From Candidatus Dormiibacterota bacterium (GTDB lineage Bacteria > Chloroflexota > Dormibacteria > Aeolococcales > Aeolococcaceae): 40,852 nt of DNA. Position numbers and translations under genes: made by a program. The stretch lies in NCBI GenBank assembly GCA_036495095.1, contig DASXNK010000113.1, positions 1 to 40,852 of the forward strand, read 5' to 3'. This document shows, piece by piece, positions 1 to 8,090 of this stretch. A model generated the notes under the pieces. It saw only the letters and a program-made list of their open reading frames with translations. It was not told the origin of the DNA and ran no database searches. The stretch's first letter is position 1, and each line of letters begins with the position of its first letter.

Positions 1-1
1 C

Positions 2-775
2 GGGGTCGTCCCCGGGCGGGGCGGCGGCACCCACCTCGGGGCGCCCGTGTTCGACACCGTGGCCGAGGCGGTGGCCGCGACCGGCGCCGACTGCGCCTTC
101 ATCATCGTGCCGCCCCCCTTCGCCGCCGACGCGATCATGGAGGCGGCCGCGGCGGCGGTGCCGCTGGCGGTCTGCGTGACCGAGGGCGTGCCCGTCCACG
201 ACATGATCCGCGCCCGGGCGGTGATCGACGCCTCGAGCACCCGGCTGATCGGTCCGAACTGCCCGGGCCTCCTCACCGCCGGCGAGTGCAAGGTGGGCTT
301 CATCCCCAACCACGTCGCCCGCCCCGGCAGCGTCGGCGTCGTCGCCCGCTCGGGGACGCTCACCTACGAGGTCATCCAGGGCCTGAGCCAGGCCGGGCAC
401 GGCCAGACCACCGCGGTCGGCATCGGCGGGGACCCGGTGCTGGGGATGAGCTTCACCGACGTGCTCGAACTCTTCCGCGACGACGACGCCACCCGGGCGG
501 TGGTGATGGTGGGGGAGATCGGAGGCTCCGACGAGGAGGCCGCCGCCGAGCTCATCGGCGCCGGGTACCCCAAGCCGGTGGTCGCCTTCATCAGCGGCCG
601 CACCGCCCCGCCGGGCAAGCGGATGGGCCACGCCGGCGCGATCATCAGCGGGAACACGGGCACCGCGCAGAGCAAGATCGACGCTCTCACCGGCGCCGGC
701 GCGGTGATCGGCGACACCATCGAGGACGTGGTGCGCCTCGTCGGCGAGCGGGTCGGCGCCCCCTCCGGGCGGTAG
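2..775 (+). CDS. sucD: Succinate--CoA ligase subunit alpha, 5' truncated
   Basis: The gene enters from the left edge of the window, and the frame is open from base 2 with GVVPGRGG, the usual SucD segment just after the CoA-binding region. The alpha subunit carries the phosphohistidine that shuttles phosphate between nucleotide and succinate in the TCA cycle, working with SucC. The phosphorylated histidine lies in [11 protein letters not shown] (bases about 616-648), and the GPNCPG and GIGGDP motifs of the family are present. Roughly the first 50 residues and the start codon lie outside the window. sucC, normally just upstream, is probably outside as well. The following thiolase has its own promoter-like box, so the two need not be co-transcribed. 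Identity is clear. Confidence 0.95.
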   Translation, partial: GVVPGRGGGTHLGAPVFDTVAEAVAATGADCAFIIVPPPFAADAIMEAAAAAVPLAVCVTEGVPVHDMIRARAVIDASSTRLIGPNCPGLLTAGECKVGFIPNHVARPGSVGVVARSGTLTYEVIQGLSQAGHGQTTAVGIGGDPVLGMSFTDVLELFRDDDATRAVVMVGEIGGSDEEAAAELIGAGYPKPVVAFISGRTAPPGKRMGHAGAIISGNTGTAQSKIDALTGAGAVIGDTIEDVVRLVGERVGAPSGR

Positions 776-794
776 GCGGCGGGGGCGTCCTCCG

Positions 795-800
795 TACAAT
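795..800 (+). promoter_or_regulatory. -10 box (TACAAT) of a probable leaderless promoter
   Basis: TACAAT ends 7 bases before the thiolase ATG at 808. Transcription normally starts about 6-8 bases after a -10 box, so the mRNA would begin at or next to the start codon. There is no Shine-Dalgarno sequence before 808 and no clear -35. Four other genes in this window share the arrangement (12126, 13825 on the minus strand, 39173, 40791). Confidence 0.55.
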
Positions 801-807
801 TGCCCGG

Positions 808-1980
808 ATGCGCGAGGTGTGGATCGTCGCCGCCGCCCGCACCCCCTTCGGCCGCTTCGGGGGAGGGCTGGCACGCCTCTCCGCGACCGACCTCGGCGCC
901 GTCGCCATCCGCGAGGTGCTCCGCCGCGCCGAGGTGCCGCCGGCCGGGGTCGACCACCTGATCATGGGCACGGTGCTCGCCGCCGGCCAGGGGCAGGTGC
1001 CCTCGCGCCAGGCCGGGCTCAAGGCCGGGCTGCCCGCCTCGGTGCCCTCCTTCACCGTGAACAAGGTCTGCGCCAGCGCCCTGAAGGCGGTGAACCTCGG
1101 GGCGCTGCTGATCCGTGGCGGCGAGGCCGACGTGGTCGTCGCCGGGGGGATGGAGTCGATGTCGAACGCGCCCTACCTGCTCGAGGAGCAGCGCTTCGGC
1201 AGCCGCATGGGCGACCGCACCGCGGTCGACAGCATGATCCGTGACGGGCTCTGCTGCCCCGTCGACGGGGTGCACATGGGCGTCCACGGCAGCCAGGTCG
1301 CCGCCGAGATGGGGGTGGGCCGCGAGGAGCAGGACGCCTGGGCGCTGCGCTCCCAGCGTCGCTACGCCCAGGCGCTCGGCGAGGGCTTCTTCGGCGACGA
1401 GCTGGTGCCCGTCGCCGTGGCCGGCGCTGCCGAGGTGGCCGCCGACGAGCAGCCGCGGCCGGAGACCACCCCGGAGCGGCTGGCCTCGCTGCGGCCGGCC
1501 TTCGATCCCGGGGGCTCGATCACCGCGGGCAACGCTCCGGGGGTGAACGACGGCGGCAGCGCGGTGCTGCTGATGGAGGCGTCACGGGCCCGCGCCGCCG
1601 GTCTCGAGCCGCTGGCGCGGTGGGTGTCCGGCGCCGACTCGGCCGCCGAGCACCCCTACCTCGCCACCGTGCCCGCCACCGCGGTGCAGGCGGCGCTGGC
1701 CCGCAGCCCGGAGCGGCTGGGGGTCGACCAGCTCGCCCGGCTGGAGATCAACGAGGCCTTCGCCGCGGTGGCGATCACCAGCACCCGGATGCTCGAGGTC
1801 GACCCCGAGCGGGTCAACGTCAACGGCGGGGCGATCGCCATCGGCCACCCCATCGGAGCCAGCGGGGCCCGGATCCTCATGACCCTGGTCTACGAGCTGC
1901 GCCGCAGCGGCGGCGGCTACGGCGCCGCCGGGATCTGCAGCGGCGTCGCCCAGGGCGAGGCGACGCTTGTCCACGTGTAG
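808..1980 (+). CDS. Acetyl-CoA C-acyltransferase (thiolase)
   Basis: A 390-residue thiolase, the normal length for the family. It condenses two acetyl-CoA units or cleaves 3-ketoacyl-CoA, and the sequence does not tell biosynthetic from degradative use. Cys88 in NKVCASALK is the acyl-accepting nucleophile, NEAFA is the oxyanion motif, His347 lies in [10 protein letters not shown], and Cys377 in CSGVAQGE is the acid/base cysteine. The ATG at 808 is chosen because [15 protein letters not shown] is the canonical thiolase N-terminus; the open frame runs further upstream only as a shadow over sucD. Two acyl-CoA dehydrogenases follow on the same strand, which suggests a fatty-acid or branched-acyl-CoA degradation cluster. 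Confidence 0.93.
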   Translation: MREVWIVAAARTPFGRFGGGLARLSATDLGAVAIREVLRRAEVPPAGVDHLIMGTVLAAGQGQVPSRQAGLKAGLPASVPSFTVNKVCASALKAVNLGALLIRGGEADVVVAGGMESMSNAPYLLEEQRFGSRMGDRTAVDSMIRDGLCCPVDGVHMGVHGSQVAAEMGVGREEQDAWALRSQRRYAQALGEGFFGDELVPVAVAGAAEVAADEQPRPETTPERLASLRPAFDPGGSITAGNAPGVNDGGSAVLLMEASRARAAGLEPLARWVSGADSAAEHPYLATVPATAVQAALARSPERLGVDQLARLEINEAFAAVAITSTRMLEVDPERVNVNGGAIAIGHPIGASGARILMTLVYELRRSGGGYGAAGICSGVAQGEATLVHV

Positions 1981-2022
1981 GCCGGGGGGCCTCCCCCGAT
2001 GCGCGGCCCGCATCGCTGCGCG

Positions 2023-3204
2023 ATGACGGCCGCGCCCCCCTCGGCTGACCCGGCTCCGGCGCCGGCGCCTCTGGCCGAGAGGATCGCGGCCTTCGCCGCC
2101 GAGGTGGTGCGGCCGCTGGCGCCGGAGATGGCCCGCGGCGGGGTGCGCCACGCCCGGGAGCTGATCGCCGAGGCCGGCCGCCGGGGGCTCGCCGGCCTGC
2201 TCACCCCGGTCGCGCTCGGCGGCCAGGACGCCGGCCACCTCGCCTTCGCCGAGGCGGTCGAGGCGGTGGCCCGGGAGTGCGCCAGCAGCGCGGTGATCTT
2301 CGACGTCCACGTCAGCGTGGCCAGCGAGCCCTTCGCCCTGTTCGGCGACGCCGAGCAGCAGCGCCGCTACCTGCCCCGGCTGGCCGCGGGGGAGTGGCTC
2401 GGCGCCTTCGCGCTCAGCGAGCCGGGCAGCGGCAGCGACGCCGCCTCGCTGGTCACCCGGGCGGTGCGGGACGGCGACGAGTACGTCCTCGACGGCACCA
2501 AGATGTGGATCACCAACGCCGGCGAGGCCGACCTCTACCTGGTCATGGCCCGCACCGGCGAGCGCGGCGCCCGGGGGATCAGCGCCTTCCTGGTCGAGGC
2601 GTCGTCCCCGGGGCTGCGCGCCTCCCGCCCGCTGCGCAAGCTGGGGCTGCGCGGGTCGTCGACCGCGGAGCTGGTGCTGGAGTCGGTGCGGGTGCCCGCC
2701 GCCAACCGGCTGGGGCCGGAGGGCACCGGCTTCCGGGTGGCGATGGCCGCCCTCGACAGCGGCCGGATCGGCATCAGCGCCCAGGCCACGGGCATCGCCC
2801 AGGGCGCCCTCGACGCCGCCGCCGCGCACCTGCGCCGCCTCGGCCTCAGCCTGCCCGATGCCGCCCTGATCGACGAGGCCGCCGCCGCCGCGGCGCCGTC
2901 GGCGGCGTCGCGGCTGGCGGGGATGGCCGCCCAGGTCGCCGCCGCCCGGGCGGTGACCCGCCACGCCGCCCGGCTCTGCGACCGCGGCGTGCCCTTCACC
3001 CGCGAGGCCGCGGTCGCCAAGCTGGTGAGCACCGACGCCGGCGTCGCCGTCGCCCACGCCGCCGTCGAGCTCTGCGCGCCCGACAGCGGCGACGACGCCC
3101 ACCCCGCGGCGGTGCGCCTGCGCGACGCCAAGGCCTGCCAGATCTACGAGGGCACCAACCAGATCCAGCGCCTGGTGATCGCGCGCGAGCTGCTGCGAGG
3201 CTAG
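2023..3204 (+). CDS. Acyl-CoA dehydrogenase family protein, divergent
   Basis: A 393-residue flavoprotein of the acyl-CoA dehydrogenase (ACAD) family, which oxidises acyl-CoA to trans-2-enoyl-CoA and passes electrons to an electron-transfer flavoprotein. The middle part is standard: ALSEPGSGSDAASLVTRA, KMWITNAGEAD and LGLRGSSTAEL. The catalytic glutamate motif IYEGTNQIQR is near the C-terminus. The C-terminal helical domain is abnormal. The R-Q-F-G motif that contacts FAD across the dimer is replaced by an alanine-rich stretch (bases about 2818-2925), and the usual GGYGY segment is replaced by CAPDSGDDAH. The downstream paralogue keeps both. The ATG at 2023 is chosen over 1999, but neither has a convincing ribosome site. 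The gene lies 42 bases after the thiolase, so probably the same transcript. Confidence 0.85.
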   Translation: MTAAPPSADPAPAPAPLAERIAAFAAEVVRPLAPEMARGGVRHARELIAEAGRRGLAGLLTPVALGGQDAGHLAFAEAVEAVARECASSAVIFDVHVSVASEPFALFGDAEQQRRYLPRLAAGEWLGAFALSEPGSGSDAASLVTRAVRDGDEYVLDGTKMWITNAGEADLYLVMARTGERGARGISAFLVEASSPGLRASRPLRKLGLRGSSTAELVLESVRVPAANRLGPEGTGFRVAMAALDSGRIGISAQATGIAQGALDAAAAHLRRLGLSLPDAALIDEAAAAAAPSAASRLAGMAAQVAAARAVTRHAARLCDRGVPFTREAAVAKLVSTDAGVAVAHAAVELCAPDSGDDAHPAAVRLRDAKACQIYEGTNQIQRLVIARELLRG

Positions 3205-3233
3205 CCGCGGTTCACGCGGGAGCGGCTCGCGCG
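3182..3233. terminator. Nested inverted repeat over the end of the first dehydrogenase gene
   Basis: A 9-base perfect inverted repeat (3182-3190 with 3225-3233) encloses a second one, CCGCG (3205-3209) with CGCGG (3215-3219), and spans the TAG stop at 3202-3204. No T-tract follows, so termination is inferred only from the structure and from the promoter-like box just after it. Confidence 0.4.
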
Positions 3234-3244
3234 ACCGCCATCGT

Positions 3245-3250
3245 CATAAT
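3245..3250 (+). promoter_or_regulatory. Possible -10 box (CATAAT) for second acyl-CoA dehydrogenase
   Basis: CATAAT lies in an AT-richer pocket of a very GC-rich spacer, 36 bases before the GTG start at 3287, and a GAGGGA ribosome site follows at about 3275-3280. No good -35 is seen at the standard distance, so the call is tentative. Confidence 0.35.
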
Positions 3251-3286
3251 CGAAAGCGCGAGAGACAGCGCACAGAGGGACCGACC

Positions 3287-4435
3287 GTGGACATCCGGCT
3301 CAACGAGGAGCAGCTGATGGTGCAGGGGTCGGTCCGCGAGCTCGTGCGGGCCCGGATCGCCCCCCGGGCCGCCGAGATCGACGAGACCGAGGAGTTCCCC
3401 TGGGACGTCGTCGACATGTTCCGGCAGCAGGACCTCTTCTCGCTCCCGTTCCCGCCCGAGTACGGCGGCCTCTCCGGCAGCGCCCTCACCCTCAACGTCG
3501 CCATCGAGGAGATCGCCAAGGCCTGCGCCACCAGCGCCCTCATCCTCGCCGTCCAGGCCCTCGGCGGCTACCCGATCATGCTCGCCGGCAGCGACGAGCA
3601 GAAGCAGAGGTGGCTCCCCGACCTCGCCTCCGGGCGCCGGCTCGCCGCCTACGCGCTCAGCGAGCCCGGCGCGGGCAGCGACCCCGGCGGGATGGTGACA
3701 CGCGCCATCCGGCGTGGCGAGGACTACGTCCTGCGCGGCTCCAAGATCTGGATCACCGACGGCGGGGTGGCCGACACCATCACCGTCTTCGCGTCGACCG
3801 GGCCCGGCTCGCGCGCCAGGGGCATCAGCGCCTTCGTCGTGGACGACGCGAGGAACACCCCGGGTCTCACCGCAACCACCATCCACGGCAAGCTCGGCAT
3901 CCGCGGCAGCAACACCGCCGAGCTGCACTTCGACGACGTGGTGGTGCCCGCCGCGAACCGTCTCGGCGAGGAGGGCGAGGGCTTCCGCATCGCGATGCGG
4001 GTGCTCGACCGCTCCCGTCCGGGGGTGGCCGCGCAGGCGCTGGGGATCGCCCAGGGCGCGCTCGACTACGCGGTCGGCTACGCCCGCGAGCGCCAGCAGT
4101 TCGGCAGGGCGATCGCCGAGTTCCAGGGCCTCCAGTTCATGCTCGCCGACATGGAGGCGCAGACCGCCGCCGCCCGGGCGCTCGTCTACCACGCCTCCTC
4201 GCTGATCGACATGAAGAGCCCGGACGTGGGCCACGCCGCGGCGATCTGCAAGCTCTTCGCCGCCGACACGGCGATGAAGGTGACCACCGACGCGGTGCAG
4301 GTCCTCGGCGGCTACGGCTACGTCCGCGAGTACCCGGTGGAGCGGATGATGCGCGACGCCAAGATCACCCAGATCTACGAGGGCACCAACCAGATCCAGC
4401 GCGTCGTCATCGCGCGGGACCTGCTCCAGGGCTAG
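3287..4435 (+). CDS. Acyl-CoA dehydrogenase
   Basis: A 382-residue ACAD with every family signature: ALSEPGAGSDPGGMVTRA (FAD/substrate loop), KIWITDGGVAD, LGIRGSNTAEL, ARERQQFGRAIAEFQ (FAD contact across the dimer), VLGGYGYVREYPVER, and IYEGTNQIQR carrying the catalytic glutamate. It is expected to desaturate a short- or branched-chain acyl-CoA; the substrate cannot be read from the sequence. The start is GTG with the ribosome site GAGGGA seven bases upstream. It is paralogous to the preceding gene and supplies the motifs that one lacks, so the pair could act together or on different substrates. A strong hairpin follows the stop codon. Confidence 0.93.
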   Translation: MDIRLNEEQLMVQGSVRELVRARIAPRAAEIDETEEFPWDVVDMFRQQDLFSLPFPPEYGGLSGSALTLNVAIEEIAKACATSALILAVQALGGYPIMLAGSDEQKQRWLPDLASGRRLAAYALSEPGAGSDPGGMVTRAIRRGEDYVLRGSKIWITDGGVADTITVFASTGPGSRARGISAFVVDDARNTPGLTATTIHGKLGIRGSNTAELHFDDVVVPAANRLGEEGEGFRIAMRVLDRSRPGVAAQALGIAQGALDYAVGYARERQQFGRAIAEFQGLQFMLADMEAQTAAARALVYHASSLIDMKSPDVGHAAAICKLFAADTAMKVTTDAVQVLGGYGYVREYPVERMMRDAKITQIYEGTNQIQRVVIARDLLQG

Positions 4436-4448
4436 TCGGGGCCGATGT

Positions 4449-4471
4449 GACGGCGCTGTGACAGCGCCGTC
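4449..4471 (+). terminator. Terminator-like hairpin after acyl-CoA dehydrogenase
   Basis: Perfect 10-base stem GACGGCGCTG / CAGCGCCGTC (4449-4458 with 4462-4471) and a 3-base TGA loop, beginning 13 bases after the stop codon. No run of T follows, which is common in very GC-rich genomes. Position and stability support a transcription end. Confidence 0.6.
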
Positions 4472-4519
4472 AGGATGCCCGTGCGAGTGCGCTACCCTGG
4501 GATCGAGCCGGGGGTGAAA

Positions 4520-4543
4520 CAAACGGGCGGCCTCCGGCGTTTG
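4520..4543 (+). other. Structured leader element upstream of LCP gene
   Basis: CAAACG (4520-4525) pairs with CGTTTG (4538-4543), with an inner CGG/CCG stem (4528-4530 with 4534-4536). The element sits within a 163-base non-coding leader (4472-4634) that also contains GGGTGAAAC, GGGAACCGG and several GC-rich arms. It lies between the upstream terminator and the LCP start, so it would be 5' leader RNA. I cannot assign it to a known riboswitch class. Confidence 0.35.
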
Positions 4544-4634
4544 GCAGAGAGTACGGCGTGCCGGCGGGAACCGGTGCGACCCACCGCCCGCGTGGCCGTC
4601 ACGGCCCCAGCCGCACCTCCCAGACGTCCCTCTC

Positions 4635-6392
4635 ATGGCAAGTACCACGCGCCGGCGACGGCGCTCGAGCTATGACCTCGTCCCCACCTGGGTCACCCGT
4701 GGCCGGGTGCTGCTCGCCTGCGTCGTGCTGGTGATCGGCCTGGTGGGGGGCTACGGGGCGCGCCTGGTGTTCTCGCTCGCCCATCTCTTCGGCGAGAGCC
4801 CGATCTCGGTGATCACCGACATCCTCCACCACGGCTCGGGCGGCTCCGGCGTCGTGGCCAACAGGTTCGCGAACGGCCAGCGGGTGAACATCGCCCTCTA
4901 CGGCTACGGCGGCAACGGCCACGACGGCGCCTACCTCTCCGACTCGATCATGGTGGTCTCGATCCAGCCGCGCGGCCAGGGGAACACGCCGCAGATCGCG
5001 GAGATCAGCATCCCCCGCGACCTGTTCGTGCCGATCCCCGTCGGCGGATCCCAGAAGACCTACTACGCGCGGGTCAACGAGGCCTACTCGATCGGGCAGG
5101 CCGGGCTGCCGGTCTCGTCCGCCGACTTCAGCGGCGACCACGGTGGCGGGAGCCTCGCCAACGCCACCCTCTCGAAGATCCTGGGGATCCCGATCGACCA
5201 CTTCGTGGGCCTCGACTTCACCGCCTTCAAGTCGGCGGTCGACTCGGTGGGGGGCGTCGACATCAACGTCGAGCACACCTTCACCGACACCAACTACCCC
5301 CGCGGCGAGTGCGACGACCCAAAGCATCCCGACTGCGCGGTCGAGACCGTGCACTTCAACGCCGGCCCTCAGCACATGGACGGCGCAACCGCGCTGATCT
5401 TCGCCCGTTCCCGCGAGTCCGCCGATCCGCTCGAGGGCACCAACTTCGCCCGCAACAAGAGGCAGCAGCTGGTCCTCGCCGCCCTCAAGCAGCGGGTGCT
5501 GAGCGCCGGCGGGCTGGGCAACCTCCCCGACCTGCTCAACAGCCTCGGCGACCACGTCAAGACCGACCTGCCCCTCGGTGACGCGCTCGCCCTCTACGAC
5601 CTGGTCAAGGGCGTCGACACCACCAGGTTCGAGCACGTGAGCGTCGACGCCGGCAACTTCATCTACGACTGCGGGCCGCCCTACGGCACCGCCTCCTGCC
5701 CGGCGGCATACGAGTACCCGTACGACCGCAGCTTCGGCACCCTGCAGCACTTCGCCCAGAACATCTTCCCGCCCACCGGGGCGATCGCCGAGCACGCGCC
5801 GGTGTCCGTGGTCGACGGCAGCGGTCGCGGCTCGGGCGCGTCGAAGCGGTGGGCGTCGCTGTTCTCGAGCGCCGGCCTCGCCGCCACCGACGGCGGGGCG
5901 GCGAAGGTCAGCCCCACCACCCACGTGATCGACTCCAGCGGGGGCAGGGACACGGGGACCGCGCTCTGGCTTGCCCGCTTCTTCGGTGTCCAGGTGGAGA
6001 CGCCCGCGCCGGCCAGCGCCGCGGCCTCCGCCACCGGCGCGACCGGCGCCGCCGCCCCCGGCGGGGTGACCCTCGTGCTCGGCCAGGAGGAGGAGCGGGC
6101 GTTCTACGGGTCGGGCAGCTCGCCCAGCGCCTACGCGGGCCAGTACAGCGGCGCCTCCGCGCCGGGCACCGGCACCGGCGTCACCGCCCCGCGCCGGGCC
6201 ACCGCGCCGCCGGCCACGGCCAGGCCGGTCACGCCGCCCCCGGCGACCTCCGCGGCAACCCCGGGCGACAGCTCGGGTGGCCTCCTGCCGCCGCTCGTCT
6301 CCAGCACCGACGCCCCGTCCCCGCGGCCCTCGCCGCGCCCCACCCCCACCCCCAGGGGCCACCCCAGGCCCAGCCCGTCGCCGACTCCCTGA
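4635..6392 (+). CDS. LytR-CpsA-Psr (LCP) family protein, probable cell-wall glycopolymer ligase
   Basis: A 585-residue membrane-anchored protein. A basic N-terminus (residues 6-10 are all Arg) precedes one transmembrane helix (about 25-46), giving an N-in topology with the catalytic part outside. The LCP domain (about 95-290) shows DSIMVVSI, ISIPRDLFVPIP, the NEAYSIG segment, VGLDFTAFKSAVDSVGG, MDGATALIFARSRES and RNKRQQLVLAALKQR, which include the arginines and aspartates that bind the polyprenyl pyrophosphate head group. A LytR_C-like segment (about 395-460) and a long Pro/Ser/Thr-rich tail follow. LCP proteins transfer glycopolymers from lipid carriers to peptidoglycan. The start is the ATG at 4635. 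It ends 8 bases before a convergent gene, with no room for a separate terminator. Confidence 0.88.
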   Translation: MASTTRRRRRSSYDLVPTWVTRGRVLLACVVLVIGLVGGYGARLVFSLAHLFGESPISVITDILHHGSGGSGVVANRFANGQRVNIALYGYGGNGHDGAYLSDSIMVVSIQPRGQGNTPQIAEISIPRDLFVPIPVGGSQKTYYARVNEAYSIGQAGLPVSSADFSGDHGGGSLANATLSKILGIPIDHFVGLDFTAFKSAVDSVGGVDINVEHTFTDTNYPRGECDDPKHPDCAVETVHFNAGPQHMDGATALIFARSRESADPLEGTNFARNKRQQLVLAALKQRVLSAGGLGNLPDLLNSLGDHVKTDLPLGDALALYDLVKGVDTTRFEHVSVDAGNFIYDCGPPYGTASCPAAYEYPYDRSFGTLQHFAQNIFPPTGAIAEHAPVSVVDGSGRGSGASKRWASLFSSAGLAATDGGAAKVSPTTHVIDSSGGRDTGTALWLARFFGVQVETPAPASAAASATGATGAAAPGGVTLVLGQEEERAFYGSGSSPSAYAGQYSGASAPGTGTGVTAPRRATAPPATARPVTPPPATSAATPGDSSGGLLPPLVSSTDAPSPRPSPRPTPTPRGHPRPSPSPTP

Positions 6393-6400
6393 GGGAGGCG

Positions 6401-8065
6401 TCAGCCGGCTGAGAGCGAGGCCAGGGAGGGCGCGGGCGCGCCTCCGGCCGCCGGCCGGCCCATCCGGAACAGCAGCCGGTCTGCGAGCCGCGCCGGGGCG
6501 AAGAGCAGGGGCTCGCTGAGCGGCCAGACCCCGCACCGCGACTCGGTGGACCCCGACGCCTCGAGGATGCCGTTGACGGCGCGGCGGGCCGCCTCGTTGG
6601 CCGCCTCCATCGTGGCCAGGTCGGTGTGGGTGCGCACGTAGTCGGAGGCCAGGAAGAGGTTGTCGATGGCGGTGACGGCGCGGGGCCGGTGCGCCCAGGA
6701 GCCGCTCGTGTTCACCAGCAGCGGCTCGGCGTTCACCCCCGCCTGGGGCGGATTGGGGAAGGTGATGTCGGTGTCCACGAAGGCGGTGACCAGGTTGCCG
6801 TCGTCGAGGCCCTGCACCCCCCGTGCCCGCAGCTGATGGCGCACCTCGGCGACGAGCTCCTCGCGGCTGCACGACTTCGCGTGCTTGCCGGTCAGCTCGC
6901 CCGCCGCCTCCCACTCCGAGACGTCGACGGACAGGATGCCCGACACGGTGCCGTCGCCCCTGGCGCGGAGGTCGTGATCGGGCCAGAACTGCTGCTGTGA
7001 GATCGAGGTCAGCGCCCAGGGCGAGTCGATGTAGATGCTGTGCCCGCGCACCATCGGCGGGTCCTCACGCAGGTAGAACATCACCCCGTTCATCCAGCGT
7101 GTCTGCAGCCGTCGCAGCCCGCCGAGCAGCGGGTCGGCGCGGCGCAGCGCCGGCCCCACCAGCTGCTCCATCACCTCCTTGGGCACGGCGGCGACGTAGT
7201 GGTCGGCGGTGCGGGTGGTGGTGGAGCGCCCCTCGCGGACGGTGATCCCGGTGACCCGTCCCCGCCGGCAGCCGATCGCGGTCACCTCCGCACCCATCCG
7301 GTACTCGACCCCGAGCGCGCGCAGGTGGCCCAGCCAGGGGTCGATCCAGACCTCGTTGGTGGGGCCGTTGAGGAGCCGGTCGGTGCGCCCCCCCGGCCGC
7401 ATCAGGTCGAGCAGCAGCTGCACCAGGATGTAGCCGCCGGCACGGGCGCTGAGGCGGCGCGCCTGGGCTGCGACCAGGGTGCGGCTGAGCCCGTCGGCGA
7501 GGTAGAGCTGGTACTTGGCGGAGCGCTGCGCAGCGCCGGAGAAGGTCCACCAGTCGAGGTTCTCGTACTCGATGTAGCGGCGCGCCTCGCAGCTGCGAAG
7601 CATCGTCAGCAGCCGCTCGGTGAAGTGGGCGAGGTCGAGCGGGGGGATCCCGGGATCGCCGAGCAGGTTGCCGATCACCGCCCCCAGCCCCAGCCGCAGC
7701 TCCTCGAGCGAGGTGGGGAAGCGGGCGGGGATGACCACGTTGGCCAGCCCCACCTGGGCCATCTCCAGGCGGGTGGCGGGCACCAGGTTGTCGAAGACCC
7801 CGTTGGGCCGGCCCGGCACCGGGATCCGCCGCATCGTGTCCGGCAGGTGACGGTAGAACCCGGGGAAGAAGCGGAAGCCGTGCTCGGCGGGGAGGTCCGG
7901 CCGCCCGGCGGTTCCGCTGCCGGGCACCGGCATGCTCCGCGCCTTGCCGCCGGGGATGGTCCTGCGCTCCAGCACGGTGACGCGGAAGCCACGCTCCGCG
8001 AGCTCGTGGGCGGCGCTCATCCCGGCGACGCCCCCGCCCATCACCAGGACGGTTGGCTCCCTCAT
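6401..8065 (-). CDS. FAD-dependent oxidoreductase, phytoene desaturase / hydroxysqualene dehydroxylase-like
   Basis: A 554-residue flavoprotein of the amine oxidase/phytoene desaturase superfamily. The N-terminus has the dinucleotide fold VLVMGGGVAGMSAAHEL (residues about 6-22), then VTVLERR and GGKARS, typical of carotenoid desaturases and HpnE-like dehydroxylases. HGFRFFPGFYRHLPDTM is a segment I associate with plant-type phytoene/zeta-carotene desaturase relatives. The C-terminal FLASDYVRTHTDLATMEAANEAAR motif is the FAD-closing region. The exact substrate (carotenoid, squalene or other isoprenoid) is not readable, and no carotenoid or hopanoid synthesis gene is in the window. Start ATG at 8065 has a weak GAGGG site upstream. 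The kelch gene lies 25 bases upstream on the same strand, so co-transcription is likely. Confidence 0.85.
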   Translation of the reverse strand: MREPTVLVMGGGVAGMSAAHELAERGFRVTVLERRTIPGGKARSMPVPGSGTAGRPDLPAEHGFRFFPGFYRHLPDTMRRIPVPGRPNGVFDNLVPATRLEMAQVGLANVVIPARFPTSLEELRLGLGAVIGNLLGDPGIPPLDLAHFTERLLTMLRSCEARRYIEYENLDWWTFSGAAQRSAKYQLYLADGLSRTLVAAQARRLSARAGGYILVQLLLDLMRPGGRTDRLLNGPTNEVWIDPWLGHLRALGVEYRMGAEVTAIGCRRGRVTGITVREGRSTTTRTADHYVAAVPKEVMEQLVGPALRRADPLLGGLRRLQTRWMNGVMFYLREDPPMVRGHSIYIDSPWALTSISQQQFWPDHDLRARGDGTVSGILSVDVSEWEAAGELTGKHAKSCSREELVAEVRHQLRARGVQGLDDGNLVTAFVDTDITFPNPPQAGVNAEPLLVNTSGSWAHRPRAVTAIDNLFLASDYVRTHTDLATMEAANEAARRAVNGILEASGSTESRCGVWPLSEPLLFAPARLADRLLFRMGRPAAGGAPAPSLASLSAG

Positions 8066-8090
8066 GGGCAGACCCTCGGTGCCGGTCCGG

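Noticed and set aside
4500-4600. c-di-AMP (ydaO-type) or other known riboswitch in the LCP leader
   Set aside because: GGGTGAAAC and GGGAACC blocks are suggestive, but the other conserved blocks and stems of the class are not found.
4475-4675. 66-codon ORF upstream of the LCP gene
   Set aside because: It lies over the hairpin-rich leader, runs into the LCP start in another frame and has no protein-like composition.
4599-6914. 771-residue minus-strand open frame over the LCP gene
   Set aside because: Arg/Gly/Val-rich low-complexity translation typical of shadow frames; LCP motifs on the plus strand are decisive.
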